From NCBI RefSeq assembly GCF_027111355.2, contig NZ_CP114291.2:1488001-1552000 (forward strand): a DNA stretch of 64,000 bases, given 5' to 3'. Origin of the DNA: Flavobacterium eburneipallidum (GTDB lineage: Bacteria > Bacteroidota > Bacteroidia > Flavobacteriales > Flavobacteriaceae). Below, one piece after another: positions 41,813 through 51,520 of the stretch. Under the pieces are notes generated by a model that searched no databases, had not been told where the DNA came from, and was given only the letters and a program-made list of their open reading frames with translations. The position numbers and the translations under genes are program-made. The first letter of the stretch is position 1; the number at the start of each line of letters is the position of its first letter.

Positions 41813-42514
41813 ATGCTCTACACCGCTTTTCTCTTTGGTCTTATCAGTAGTTTTCACTGCATTGGAATGTGCGGTCCAATTGCTATGATGTTGCCTGTGG
41901 ACAGAAATAATCAAGCCAAAAAAGTGACTCAAATTGTAACGTATCATTTAGGAAGATTAACCGCTTATGCGTCAATTGGTTTGGTTTTTGGCTTGCTTGG
42001 AAGAGGATTATTTCTGGCTGGAATTCAGCAAAAAATGTCTGTATTTATTGGTGTGGCAATGATTTTGGTTGTTTTAATTCCAGAAAAAGTATTCGCTAAA
42101 TATAATTTTTCAAAACCTGTTTTTGTTTTTATTTCTAAAATCAAATCCACTTTAGGTAGCCAGTTTAAAAACAAAAGTTACCAATCTTTATTTACCATTG
42201 GCTTGCTCAATGGATTTTTGCCTTGCGGAATGGTTTACGTTGCCTTATTTGGAGCTATTGCCATGCAAAGCGAAAGTTTAGGCGTTTTATATATGGTTTT
42301 GTTTGGTTTAGGAACCGTTCCGTTGATGAGTAGCGTGGTTTATCTTCAATCTTTTTTGACTGTTTCTGTTCGCAATACCATACAAAAAGCCATTCCTTAT
42401 GTGGCTGTAGCAATGGGAATTCTGTTTATTTTAAGAGGTTTGGGTTTGGGAATTCCTTACATTTCTCCTTCCAATATGAGTTTGTTTATGCAGTCGGCTC
42501 CTAATTGTCATTAG
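41813..42514 (+). CDS. Sulfite exporter TauE/SafE-family (cbb3 locus-linked) membrane protein
   Basis: 233 residues with about six transmembrane segments. The N-terminal motif FHCIGMCGPI (C16, C20) and LLNGFLPCGMVYVAL in the second half mark the CcdA/DsbD-like branch of this superfamily, repeatedly found at the end of cbb3 clusters. A role in copper or thiol handling for oxidase assembly is the likely function; sulfite export is unlikely. It ends 9 bp from the convergent hemN stop with no terminator between. Confidence 0.82.
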   Translation: MLYTAFLFGLISSFHCIGMCGPIAMMLPVDRNNQAKKVTQIVTYHLGRLTAYASIGLVFGLLGRGLFLAGIQQKMSVFIGVAMILVVLIPEKVFAKYNFSKPVFVFISKIKSTLGSQFKNKSYQSLFTIGLLNGFLPCGMVYVALFGAIAMQSESLGVLYMVLFGLGTVPLMSSVVYLQSFLTVSVRNTIQKAIPYVAVAMGILFILRGLGLGIPYISPSNMSLFMQSAPNCH

Positions 42515-42523
42515 AAAATCTTT

Positions 42524-43888
42524 TTAAATCGTCAGCGAAAACAATTTAGTTTCAGGTGCTTTTCGTTTCAAACGCAAGTCGAATGCCATACAAATATTAC
42601 GAATGTAAGGTTTACCAGCATCAGGAACTTGGATGCCATTTTCCTTAAGCATAACCAATCCGTCTTTTTCCATTTCTTTCAATTGCGTTATTATTTCAGG
42701 AATTTCGGGTATATAATTGGTTTTATCTTCCCAGGAAGTTTCAAATTGACACATAATATTCAGAATGTGTTTTCGGATAATGAGGTCTTCTGTTGTTAAT
42801 AAATGTCCTTTGAAAATAGGTAATTGATCCGTTTTTAATAAGGCAAAATATTCTTCTAAGCTTTTTACATTTTGAGCAAAACTATACCAACTATCACTTA
42901 TAGAAGAAACTCCTAATCCAATCATCAACTTCGTTTTAGAAGAACTGTAGCCCATAAAATTGCGGTGTAATTTTCCTTTTTCGAAGGACTCATATAAACT
43001 GTCTGTTTTCAATGCAAAATGATCCATTCCTATTTCTTGATAATTATTTTCAGACAATAAATCTTTTCCTATTTCGTACAATTGTCGCTTTTCTTCATCT
43101 TTTGGAATATCATTTTCATTGAAACCTCTTTGCCCATTTCCTTTGATCCACGGCACATGAGCATAGCTATAGAAAGCCAATCTTCCAGGTTGTAGCGCAT
43201 TTGTTTTCTGAATGGTGTCAATGATATCTTCGGTTTTTTGAAAGGGCAATCCAAAAATAAGGTCGTGACCAATGGAAGTATAACCAATTTCCTTTGCCCA
43301 AAAAGTGACTTTGGCTACATTATGAAACGATTGGTTGCGGTGAATGGCTTTTTGTACTTTTTCGGAATAATCCTGAACGCCAAAACTCACTCTTCTAAAA
43401 CCCAAATCATATAATTTTTGCAAATGTGCTCGATTCGTATTATTGGGATGTCCTTCAAAACTAAACTCGTGTTCCTTGGCTTTTTCGGCATAACAAAAAA
43501 TACCATTAATTAAATTTTCCAAATTATCTACAGAGAAAAAAGTAGGTGTTCCACCGCCCAAATGAATTTCTTTGATGATGGGTTTTTCGTCCAAAATCGC
43601 ACAGTACAAAGCCCATTCTTTCAAAACAGCTTCAATATAAGGATGTTCTACAGCGTGGTTTTTGGTAATTCTTTTGTTGCAACCACAAAAAGTGCAGAGA
43701 CTTTCGCAAAAAGGAAGATGAATATAAAGGCTCAATCCTTCGGTTACATTACTTTCTACAAAAGATTTTTTTAGGGTTTCTATCCAAATTACTGTAGAGA
43801 AATCGGCTTCATCCCAATACGGAACAGTGGGGTAACTAGTGTATCTTGGCCCTGGAACATTATATTTTTGAAGTATGGAATTGTTCAT
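42524..43888 (-). CDS. hemN: Oxygen-independent coproporphyrinogen III oxidase
   Basis: 454 residues. Radical-SAM cluster motif C61-x3-C65-x2-C68 (FCESLCTFCGC), GGGTPTFF, and the conserved HNAVEHPYIE-type N-terminal helix; full-length HemN with the C-terminal HemN_C domain. It makes protoporphyrinogen IX precursor heme without O2, which fits activation at low oxygen with the cbb3 genes. The promoter carries the Fnr-type palindrome in perfect form (43941-43954). Confidence 0.94.
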   Translation of the reverse strand: MNNSILQKYNVPGPRYTSYPTVPYWDEADFSTVIWIETLKKSFVESNVTEGLSLYIHLPFCESLCTFCGCNKRITKNHAVEHPYIEAVLKEWALYCAILDEKPIIKEIHLGGGTPTFFSVDNLENLINGIFCYAEKAKEHEFSFEGHPNNTNRAHLQKLYDLGFRRVSFGVQDYSEKVQKAIHRNQSFHNVAKVTFWAKEIGYTSIGHDLIFGLPFQKTEDIIDTIQKTNALQPGRLAFYSYAHVPWIKGNGQRGFNENDIPKDEEKRQLYEIGKDLLSENNYQEIGMDHFALKTDSLYESFEKGKLHRNFMGYSSSKTKLMIGLGVSSISDSWYSFAQNVKSLEEYFALLKTDQLPIFKGHLLTTEDLIIRKHILNIMCQFETSWEDKTNYIPEIPEIITQLKEMEKDGLVMLKENGIQVPDAGKPYIRNICMAFDLRLKRKAPETKLFSLTI

Positions 43889-43910
43889 AATTACTGCATT
43901 TTATGTCATT

Positions 43911-43954
43911 CAAAAGTAAATCATGAACTTCAATGCTAAAATGATAATTATCAT
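43911..43954 (-). promoter_or_regulatory. Fnr-type operator and promoter of hemN
   Basis: The operator ATGATAATTATCAT (43941-43954) is a perfect 14-bp palindrome. On the minus strand the -7 box TACTTTTG runs from 43918 to 43911. Centre-to-box distance is 29.5 bp, identical to the ccoI and ccoS promoters. The hemN ATG is 22 bp downstream of the box. Confidence 0.7.
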
Positions 43955-43971
43955 ATCCAACAAAATAGTGA

Positions 43972-44004
43972 TATAAAAAAAACCTCAATTTTGAATTGAG
44001 GTTT
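43972..44004 (-). terminator. Terminator of the DUF349 gene
   Basis: AAACCTCAATT (43980-43990) pairs with AATTGAGGTTT (43994-44004) around a 3-nt loop. On the minus strand it is followed by a run of T. It lies 25 bp past the stop codon at 44029 and also just upstream of the hemN operator. Confidence 0.8.
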
Positions 44005-44028
44005 GATATATTTTTGAAAATGAAATTT

Positions 44029-45963
44029 TTAAGCTTGACCCAAATTTCTAATTTGTTTCAATTTGTCTTTAAGAACTTCCATTTCTTCTCTGTGTTTTTC
44101 AATGTTTTTGCGCACTTCTAACACAATAGAATTTTCTTTTTTAGCATTTCTGGTGTTACTAAAAAACTGAATGTTATTTTCCAATTGGAAGATTTCATGT
44201 TTAATTTCTTCAATTTTACGCATCAAGAAAATCTTTTCATTTTCTAGTTTTCGAGAATCATTGTTTTCAGACAAACTATCGATTCTGTTAGTAAAACGCA
44301 TCATTTCGCTGTCTTTTTTGCTCAAACTCAATTTTTCGAACAAAGCGTCTAGTATTTTATTGAATTTTCCTTCGATGTGTCTTCTCGGGAAAGGCACTTT
44401 ACCAAAACTTTTCCAAGTTTCAATATGGGCTTTTATGGCATCTAAATCAGTTTTGTGTTCACCAATTAGTTGAAAATCTCGAAGTGTTTCTAGATACGCT
44501 TTCTTTTTGTCGAAAGCTTCAATTTCTTCCACACTTTCTTCGTTTTTTTGCTCTTTTAATTTGTCAAAATAATGATTACAAGCTTCTTTGAATTCGGCCC
44601 ATATTTTGTCTGAATATTTTCTAGGAACATGACCGATTTGTTTCCACTCTTCCTGAATTTTTTTCATAATAGGCGTTGTAGTAGCAAAGTCAGTACTTTC
44701 TTGTAGTTCTTTGGCTTTGGCAACTAGTGCTATCTTTTTATTCAGATTGTTATTTTGATCTCTCTTAATGTCTTTATAAAACGAATTTTTAAAACTATTA
44801 AAGTTTCTAACAGCTGTTTTGAATGCTGCCCAAGTTTCTTCATTTACATCAGCAGGTACTTTGCCAGCAGAGAAAAAAGCAGCTCTCAAAGCTTCAACTT
44901 TTTCTATTTGTTGCAGCCATTGCGAATGTGCATTTACTTTTTCGGTGGCAAGCACTTCAATTTGGGCAATAATTTCTTTTTTCTTTGCTAGATTTTCAAG
45001 TTCTGTTCCGCGCATGTTTTCAAACAAAACTTCTCGTTTGTCGTGCATTTGCTTGGTCAAATCGCTGAATTTATTCCAGATTTCGTCACGATGTTCTCTT
45101 GAAACGGGCCCAATATCTTCTTTCCAGATTTTGTGTAAATCTTGTAATTCTCTAAAAGCTTTGTTTACATCTGTTTCGAGAATTAAGGCTTCTACACGAG
45201 TGATAATTTTTTGTTTTTGCTCTAAATTGTGTTTAAAGTCAAGGTCGCGTGCTTCTCTGTCAAGATGCAAATAATCATAGAAATTTTCTATATGAAAATG
45301 ATAGTTGTTCCAAACGTGATTGTATTTGTCTTTAGGTATTGGTCCAGCATTTTTCCATCGTTCTCTTAAGTCATTAAAATGCTTCAGGGTATCTTTGATG
45401 TTTGTTTGCGGATTGATAAGTTCTTTCAATTCCTCAACAATCGCCAATCGGTTTTCCAAATTGGTTTTCAAGTTGGTTTGCAAACTTTTGAAATGTGCAT
45501 TTTTATTGTCTCTGTACAAAGAATAAAATTGATCGAATTGGGTTTTTAAAGGCAAGTGATACTGAAATTCCTCATTTGGATCCGTGTTTTCTGCCAAGAA
45601 TTCTTCTTTTTTCTCTTCTAAAAGATGGTGGTATTTAGCTAAAAATGATTTTTTGATTTCCTCTACATGGTCTTTTACCGACATCACTTTTTCGTTGGTA
45701 ACCAATTTTTTCAATTCGTTCACCAAGGATTCTAATGATAAGCTGTCATAATCCAACATCGGAATATCGTGACGCTCTTTCAGTGTTTCATCTTCGCTTT
45801 CTTCGGCATTAGTATCTACAATAGCATCTATAATGGAGTTGTTATCTGAAGAAATTTCAGTTATTTCTTCAGTAATTTCCAAGTTGGCTTGAATCGATTC
45901 TGATGAATTGATTGCTGAATTTCCATCTGCATCTTGCAGGCTATCGTTCTTTTCTTCTAACAT
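44029..45963 (-). CDS. DUF349 domain-containing protein
   Basis: 644 residues, highly charged and almost wholly helical. An acidic N-terminal region of about 75 residues is followed by at least five repeats of the DUF349 type, each containing a W-x(2-4)-G-P/K-V/I-P core (for example RWKNAGPIPKDKYNHVW, EWKQIGHVPRKYSDKIW, TWKSFGKVPFPRRHI). Coiled-coil at the C-terminus (EIKHEIFQLENNIQF). Common in Bacteroidetes; function unknown. Single gene with its own terminator. Confidence 0.85.
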   Translation of the reverse strand: MLEEKNDSLQDADGNSAINSSESIQANLEITEEITEISSDNNSIIDAIVDTNAEESEDETLKERHDIPMLDYDSLSLESLVNELKKLVTNEKVMSVKDHVEEIKKSFLAKYHHLLEEKKEEFLAENTDPNEEFQYHLPLKTQFDQFYSLYRDNKNAHFKSLQTNLKTNLENRLAIVEELKELINPQTNIKDTLKHFNDLRERWKNAGPIPKDKYNHVWNNYHFHIENFYDYLHLDREARDLDFKHNLEQKQKIITRVEALILETDVNKAFRELQDLHKIWKEDIGPVSREHRDEIWNKFSDLTKQMHDKREVLFENMRGTELENLAKKKEIIAQIEVLATEKVNAHSQWLQQIEKVEALRAAFFSAGKVPADVNEETWAAFKTAVRNFNSFKNSFYKDIKRDQNNNLNKKIALVAKAKELQESTDFATTTPIMKKIQEEWKQIGHVPRKYSDKIWAEFKEACNHYFDKLKEQKNEESVEEIEAFDKKKAYLETLRDFQLIGEHKTDLDAIKAHIETWKSFGKVPFPRRHIEGKFNKILDALFEKLSLSKKDSEMMRFTNRIDSLSENNDSRKLENEKIFLMRKIEEIKHEIFQLENNIQFFSNTRNAKKENSIVLEVRKNIEKHREEMEVLKDKLKQIRNLGQA

Positions 45964-46110
45964 TTTTTCAATGTGTAAGTGTTGGTTATTTTTTTAGAAT
46001 GCGAAAGATAGTAAAGGCGAGTTTAAATTCAAAGAAAATCAGACTATTTATAATAGCCAGAATGTAATTAGACAAATTGAAATAACTTCTCAAAGAGTTT
46101 TTTTTGTTTT

Positions 46111-47109
46111 TTATTGTGCTAAACCTAAAATCATCCACAATGCTGTTCCTGAAATAAGGAGCCAGAGAGCCACACCTTGTAGTAATGGTTTTATACCAAC
46201 AGACATTAATACTTTTTTAGATAATCCGCAGCCAATTAAAAAAAGCGTAACCGTAAGTCCAGCTTTGGCAATAACAACTAAATAGCTGTTGTATATTTGA
46301 ACTATTGGAAAATAAGTATTGGCTGCCATTGCAAGCACAAAAAAAAGGATGAAGTAGGGAACTTTGATTTTGTTGTTTTTGTTTTTGAACAAAATTGTGG
46401 ACAGAAAAACAATAGGGATAATCCATAAGGCCCGGGCTAATTTTACTGTTGTAGCAATTTCTAAAGCCTCTGTACCATATTTACTTGCGGCTCCAACAAC
46501 CGAACTGGTATCGTGAATGGCGATAGCACACCACAATCCAAACTGATTTTGAGAAAGATTCAGTTGATGTCCAATTATAGGAAATAGTACCAATGCAATA
46601 GAATTCAGGATAAAAATAGTTCCTAATGCTACCGAAATTTGTTTTTCCTCGGCTTTGATTACTGGCGAAATTGCTGCAATAGCACTACCTCCACAAATGG
46701 CTGTTCCTGCTGAAATAAGATAAGAAGTTTTCTTTTCTATTTTTAAGTATTTCCCCATGAAATAACCAATTATTAGTGTTCCAATAATGGAAACAACTGT
46801 AAATAAAATTCCTTCTTTTCCAGCTTGCATTGCGTTATTGATGTTCATGCCAAATCCTAATCCTACTACAGAAACTTGTAATAAAATATGTGTGGCTTTG
46901 TGGTTAAGATGTAAATAAGGATGTCCGATAAATTGAGCAATAATCAAACCCATTAAAAGGGCAATAGGGGGTGTTATCAATGGAGACAAACAAAATACAA
47001 ATGCCAACAAAAAAATCACTTCTCTAGTAGTAATACTTCGGGTGATATTTTTATCTAAAAGGCTATTTTTGTTTTCCTCTGGTTTAGAATCTGGTCGAGT
47101 TTCCTGCAT
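46111..47109 (-). CDS. YeiH family putative sulfate exporter
   Basis: 332 residues. The ATG at 47109 (MQETRPDSKPEENK) is chosen over the TTG at 47136, which would overlap the -7 box. About ten transmembrane helices; signature segments include YLISAGTAICGGSAIAAI and GLWCAIAIHDTSSVVGAA, typical of PF03601 (YeiH). Annotated as putative sulfate exporters; the substrate is not firmly known. A TACTTTTG box on the minus strand lies at 47134-47141. Confidence 0.85.
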   Translation of the reverse strand: MQETRPDSKPEENKNSLLDKNITRSITTREVIFLLAFVFCLSPLITPPIALLMGLIIAQFIGHPYLHLNHKATHILLQVSVVGLGFGMNINNAMQAGKEGILFTVVSIIGTLIIGYFMGKYLKIEKKTSYLISAGTAICGGSAIAAISPVIKAEEKQISVALGTIFILNSIALVLFPIIGHQLNLSQNQFGLWCAIAIHDTSSVVGAASKYGTEALEIATTVKLARALWIIPIVFLSTILFKNKNNKIKVPYFILFFVLAMAANTYFPIVQIYNSYLVVIAKAGLTVTLFLIGCGLSKKVLMSVGIKPLLQGVALWLLISGTALWMILGLAQ

Positions 47110-47220
47110 TCCTAAATTTGTATTTTGATGATGCAAAAGTAGTACACTTTATCAGAATATGAATTTTTATGAGGTTGTTTGTGTGTTGTTTTAATCGAAT
47201 AATCTTTAAAAAAAGTTTAT

Positions 47221-47252
47221 AATAAAAAAAGAGGATTTTATAATCCTCTTTT
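47221..47252 (-). terminator. Terminator of the fur-purA unit
   Basis: AAAAGAGGATT (47227-47237) pairs with AATCCTCTTTT (47242-47252) with a 4-nt loop. On the minus strand it is followed by TTTTTTTATT. It lies about 80 bp past the purA stop. Confidence 0.8.
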
Positions 47253-47330
47253 AGTTTTATGATAAAATCCTAATAGAAATTTACTCTGTTTTGTTTCCAA
47301 ATAATAAATTCCCTGTTATGTTTATTTTAA

Positions 47331-48602
47331 TTATTTTAAAATTGTTTGCTTTCTGTCTGGTCCAACAGAAACAATTTTTATTGGCACTTCAACCTCCGCT
47401 TCAATGAATTCGATGTATTCTTTCAACTCAATTGGCAATTCCTCATAAGTAGTCATTCCAGTCAAGTCTGCTTGCCATCCTTTAAATTCTTTGTAAACAG
47501 GTGTTACATTTTCTGGTTCGATGTTGTATGGGAAATGCGAAATGTTTTGCCCTTTGTAGTTGTACTCCGTACACACTTTTAATGTTGGAAATCCAGAAAG
47601 AACATCGCCTTTCATCATCATCAATTGGGTTACACCGTTGATTTGAACTGCATATTTCAAAGCTACTAAATCCAACCATCCGCAACGTCTTTGTCTTCCT
47701 GTTACCGATCCAAATTCGTTACCTACTTTTGCCATTGTAGCACCATCTTCGTCAAAAAGTTCAGTTGGAAAAGGACCACTTCCTACACGTGTTACATAAG
47801 CTTTGAAAATTCCGTAAACTTCTTTGATTTTATTTGGAGCAATTCCTAAACCAGTACAAGCACCCGCTGCAGTAGTATTCGAAGAAGTCACAAACGGATA
47901 AGTTCCAAAATCAACATCAAGCAATGAACCTTGAGCACCTTCGCACAAAATTGATTTTCCTGCTCTTTGTGCTTGATTGATATATTCTTCGCTGTCGATG
48001 AAATCCATCTTTTTCAATTCTTCGATAGCTTCAAAGAATTCTTTTTCCATTTCCTCTAAATTGTACTGAATGTTAACATCGTAGAATTTAATCATTTCTT
48101 CGTGTTTGTCAGCCAAAGCACGGTATCTTTCTTTGAAGTCAGCTAATTCTACATCCCCAACACGGATTCCGTTTCTTCCCGTTTTGTCCATATAAGTTGG
48201 ACCAATTCCTTTAAGAGTAGAACCAATTTTAGCTTTTCCTTTTGCCGCTTCAGAAGCAGCATCAAGCAAACGGTGCGTTGGTAAAATTAAATGTGCTTTT
48301 CTTGAAATAATTAATTTGGATTTGATATCCATATTAAATTTTGCCAATCCTTCGATTTCTTTTTGAAAAACAACTGGATCAATTACTACACCGTTACCAA
48401 TAATATTTACAGCAGTTTTATGAAAAATTCCAGAAGGGATGGTTCTCAAAACGTGTTTTATTCCGTCAAATTCCAAAGTGTGTCCAGCATTTGGTCCTCC
48501 TTGAAAGCGAGCAATAATATCATATTTTGAAGTAAGAACGTCAACTATTTTTCCTTTTCCCTCATCTCCCCATTGTAATCCTAATAATAAATCTGCGGTC
48601 AT
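47331..48602 (-). CDS. purA: Adenylosuccinate synthase
   Basis: 423 residues from the ATG at 48602 (MTADLLLGLQWGDEGKGK). The frame runs further upstream, but that part overlaps the fur gene and is not PurA. Contains the GDEGKGK phosphate loop (12-18), GPNAGHT, GSTLKGIGPTYMDK and GRQRRCGWLDLVALKYA. Makes adenylosuccinate from IMP, GTP and Asp. Its ATG begins one base after the fur stop codon. Confidence 0.95.
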   Translation of the reverse strand: MTADLLLGLQWGDEGKGKIVDVLTSKYDIIARFQGGPNAGHTLEFDGIKHVLRTIPSGIFHKTAVNIIGNGVVIDPVVFQKEIEGLAKFNMDIKSKLIISRKAHLILPTHRLLDAASEAAKGKAKIGSTLKGIGPTYMDKTGRNGIRVGDVELADFKERYRALADKHEEMIKFYDVNIQYNLEEMEKEFFEAIEELKKMDFIDSEEYINQAQRAGKSILCEGAQGSLLDVDFGTYPFVTSSNTTAAGACTGLGIAPNKIKEVYGIFKAYVTRVGSGPFPTELFDEDGATMAKVGNEFGSVTGRQRRCGWLDLVALKYAVQINGVTQLMMMKGDVLSGFPTLKVCTEYNYKGQNISHFPYNIEPENVTPVYKEFKGWQADLTGMTTYEELPIELKEYIEFIEAEVEVPIKIVSVGPDRKQTILK

Positions 48603-48603
48603 T

Positions 48604-49083
48604 CTATTTGTTATTTTCGTTAATTTCTGTGTTAGTTTTTTTTGTTCCGTATAAATATAAAGAGTGATGTGAAATATCAATATTGAATATTTCCTCCATT
48701 GTTTTTTTGATGGTTTGAATTCTTGGATCACAAAATTCGATTACTTCTCCTGAATCGGTCATAATAATATGATCGTGTTGTTTGTCGAAGTATGATTTCT
48801 CATAATGCGCCTGATTTTGTCCAAATTGGTGTTTACGAACCAAACCAGATTCCAACAAAAGCTCAATAGTGTTGTAAAGTGTAGCTCTACTCACACGATA
48901 GTTTTTGTTTTTCATTTTGATGTATAGATTTTCTATATCAAAATGCTCTTCGCTGTCATAAATTTCTTGAAGTATAGCATAACGCTCTGGCGTTTTGCGA
49001 TGTCCGTGTGATTCAAGATAGAGCGTAAAAACATTTTTTACGATTTCTTGATTGCTACTATTATTAGATGAAATTTGTGTCAT
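48604..49083 (-). CDS. Fur-family transcriptional regulator
   Basis: 159 residues. The winged HTH has [20 protein letters not shown] (63-82), and the metal-site segment is [14 protein letters not shown] (101-114). The C-terminal C-x2-C structural zinc motifs of canonical Fur and PerR are absent; the only Cys is C118. The regulated metal or signal is therefore unclear. It is followed at once by purA and lies downstream of spoT on the same strand. A TATCTTTG box on the minus strand (49091-49098) ends 7 bp before the ATG, so its own transcript would be nearly leaderless. Confidence 0.87.
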   Translation of the reverse strand: MTQISSNNSSNQEIVKNVFTLYLESHGHRKTPERYAILQEIYDSEEHFDIENLYIKMKNKNYRVSRATLYNTIELLLESGLVRKHQFGQNQAHYEKSYFDKQHDHIIMTDSGEVIEFCDPRIQTIKKTMEEIFNIDISHHSLYLYGTKKTNTEINENNK

Positions 49084-49170
49084 AATGCTGCAAAGATAAA
49101 TTTTATTTTTTGTTTAGAAGTTTAAAAGTTTAGAAACTAAACGGTAAACTTTATAGTTTTAATTTTTTCT

Positions 49171-51393
49171 TTAATTTTTATACTCTCGCGTGACTTTGTC
49201 AATACCGTCAATTTTCTTGATATTATCCATTAATCGTTTCAAAATAGTATTGTTTGGTACAATAACGGCTATTTGTCCGTTGAATATTCCAGCGTCACCA
49301 CTCAAAGAAATACTTTGAATATTTACGTTCATATTACTCGAAATTACTTTGGTTAATTTATTGGTCAATCCGATGGTATCCATTCCTGTAATGTACAAAA
49401 TGGCCTTGAATTCTTGTTGTGATGAATCAATCCATTTGGCTTGAATGATGCGATAGGCATAATTAGATTGTAAGCTGATGGCGTTTGGACAATCTTTTTT
49501 GTGCACTTTTATTCCTTCATTGATGGTAATAAAACCAAAAACTTCGTCACCAGGAATAGGGTGGCAACAGGTGGATAATTTGTAATCTAATTTGTCCTGA
49601 TCGGCACCAAAAACGAGCATATCGTAATTGCTATACAATACTTGTTTGTGGATGTCATCATGAGCAGTATTGGGCGAACGTTTGATTTTGTTTTTGAAGA
49701 AATTAATAAAGCTATTGCTTTTTTGGGCAGCATAATCTTTCAATTGCTGATTTTCGATTGCACCAATTCCTACTCGGTAAAACAAATCCAAACTGGTTTT
49801 GAGTTTAAAGAAGTTGACCAATTCATTGATAACCGATTCACTCATGGTAATTTTTAAGTGTTTCAGTTTTCTAGTAAGTACTTCTTTTCCTTCTTCGGCA
49901 ATTTTTTTGGTATCCTCGTTAAGGATATTTTTGATTTTATTTTTGGCTCTCGAAGTCGTTACATAATCCAGCCAGTTAACGGTTGGTTTTTGATGTTGAG
50001 AAGTGATTACTTCAATTTGGTCACCACTTTTTAATTCATGATTTAATGGAACTAATTTTCCATTCACACGTGTTCCTCTGGTACGAATACCAACTTCAGA
50101 GTGGATGCTAAAAGCAAAATCAAGCGAAGTAGCTCCTTTAGGCAAGGATTTTATTTCTCCTTTAGGCGTAAAAACAAAGATTTCCTTGGAATATAAATTC
50201 ATTTTGAAATCTTCTACAAAATCCACCGCATTGATTTCAGGATTTTCTAGCGCTTCTTTTAATAGATTCAGCCAAGCGTCAAGACTACTGTCTTCTGTAG
50301 CACCACCTTGTTTGTATTTGTAATGTGCGGCATATCCTTTTTCGGCAATTTCGTCCATACGTTCGCTTCGCACCTGAATTTCTACCCAGCGTCCTTTTGG
50401 CCCCATGACGGTAATGTGCAAGGCTTCATAACCTGTAGTTTTTGGCGATGAAATCCAGTCACGCAAACGGCTTGGGCTGGGTCTATAATGATCCGTTACA
50501 ATTGAATATATTTTCCAAGCCAAGAATTTTTCCTCGTGAGGAGTTGATTTATATACAATACGTAAAGCAAATTTATCATAGACTTCGTCAAAGCGTACGC
50601 CTTGAGCCTTCATTTTTCGATAAATGGAATAAATGGATTTTGGTCGTCCTTTGATGATGTAATCCATTTTTTCTTCGTCCAATGATTTTTGTAATACATC
50701 CGAAATGTCTTTGATGTAAGCATCTTGCTCTTCTTTGGTTTCTTTGATTCGGCTTACAATGTCGTTGTAAATAGCTGGTTCGGTATATTTTAGTCCTAAA
50801 TCTTCGAGCTTTGATTTGATTTTATACAGGCCTAATCGATGAGCGAGTGGTGCATAAATGTATAAAGTTTCGGAGGCGATTTTAATCTGTTTATGATCTT
50901 CCATCGTGTCCAAAGTTTGCATATTATGCAATCTGTCGGCAATTTTTATCAAGATTACACGAACGTCGTCGTGGAGTGTAAATAGCATTTTTCTGAAATT
51001 CTCGGCTTGCATAGAAACATTCATTTCTTTTTGAACCTTCGAAATTTTAGTCAATCCCTCTACCAGTTGTGCTACTTTTGGGTTGAACATTTTTTCAATA
51101 TCTTCAACCGTAATTGGGGTATCTTCTACCACATCGTGCATCAAGGCAGCCGCAATGGCAGTTGCTCCCAAACCAATTTCCGAAGCTACAATTTTAGCCA
51201 CAGCAATGGGATGGAAAAAGTAGGCTTCTCCCGATTTTCTTCGCTGATCTTTGTGCGCATCCATCGCTACATCAAAAGCTTTACGAATGAGTTTCTTGTC
51301 TTCCGGTGTTAAGGTTTGGTAACTTATGCGAAGTAACTCTTTGTATTCTTGAAGGATGGCTTTGTTTTCTTTTTCGAAATCTATTTCTAACAT
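49171..51393 (-). CDS. spoT: RelA/SpoT-type bifunctional (p)ppGpp synthetase/hydrolase
   Basis: 740 residues, full Rel layout. The HD hydrolase domain has HPIAVAKIV and HDVVED (86-91, intact HD and ED); the synthetase domain has GRPKSIYSIYRKM and YDKFALRIVY; TGS follows (IFVFTPKGEIKSLPKGATSL), then a helical domain with CCHPIPGD and a C-terminal ACT domain. Both activities look intact. It sets ppGpp levels in the cytoplasm. It lies upstream of the fur-purA unit with 87 bp between. Confidence 0.95.
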   Translation of the reverse strand: MLEIDFEKENKAILQEYKELLRISYQTLTPEDKKLIRKAFDVAMDAHKDQRRKSGEAYFFHPIAVAKIVASEIGLGATAIAAALMHDVVEDTPITVEDIEKMFNPKVAQLVEGLTKISKVQKEMNVSMQAENFRKMLFTLHDDVRVILIKIADRLHNMQTLDTMEDHKQIKIASETLYIYAPLAHRLGLYKIKSKLEDLGLKYTEPAIYNDIVSRIKETKEEQDAYIKDISDVLQKSLDEEKMDYIIKGRPKSIYSIYRKMKAQGVRFDEVYDKFALRIVYKSTPHEEKFLAWKIYSIVTDHYRPSPSRLRDWISSPKTTGYEALHITVMGPKGRWVEIQVRSERMDEIAEKGYAAHYKYKQGGATEDSSLDAWLNLLKEALENPEINAVDFVEDFKMNLYSKEIFVFTPKGEIKSLPKGATSLDFAFSIHSEVGIRTRGTRVNGKLVPLNHELKSGDQIEVITSQHQKPTVNWLDYVTTSRAKNKIKNILNEDTKKIAEEGKEVLTRKLKHLKITMSESVINELVNFFKLKTSLDLFYRVGIGAIENQQLKDYAAQKSNSFINFFKNKIKRSPNTAHDDIHKQVLYSNYDMLVFGADQDKLDYKLSTCCHPIPGDEVFGFITINEGIKVHKKDCPNAISLQSNYAYRIIQAKWIDSSQQEFKAILYITGMDTIGLTNKLTKVISSNMNVNIQSISLSGDAGIFNGQIAVIVPNNTILKRLMDNIKKIDGIDKVTREYKN

Positions 51394-51520
51394 AAAAAGG
51401 ATAGTTGATTTTTTAAAAATACGGAAAATTAATTAAAAATGGAGAATTAAAAATTAAAAATAATTGAACCCTTCTAAATCTAAAACTGCCTTCTGATTAC
51501 TGAAAACTGACCACTGATTA

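Noticed and set aside
46111..47136. TTG at 47136 as the start of the YeiH gene
   Set aside because: It overlaps the TACTTTTG -7 box (47134-47141) and adds only nine unconserved residues. The ATG at 47109 is preferred.
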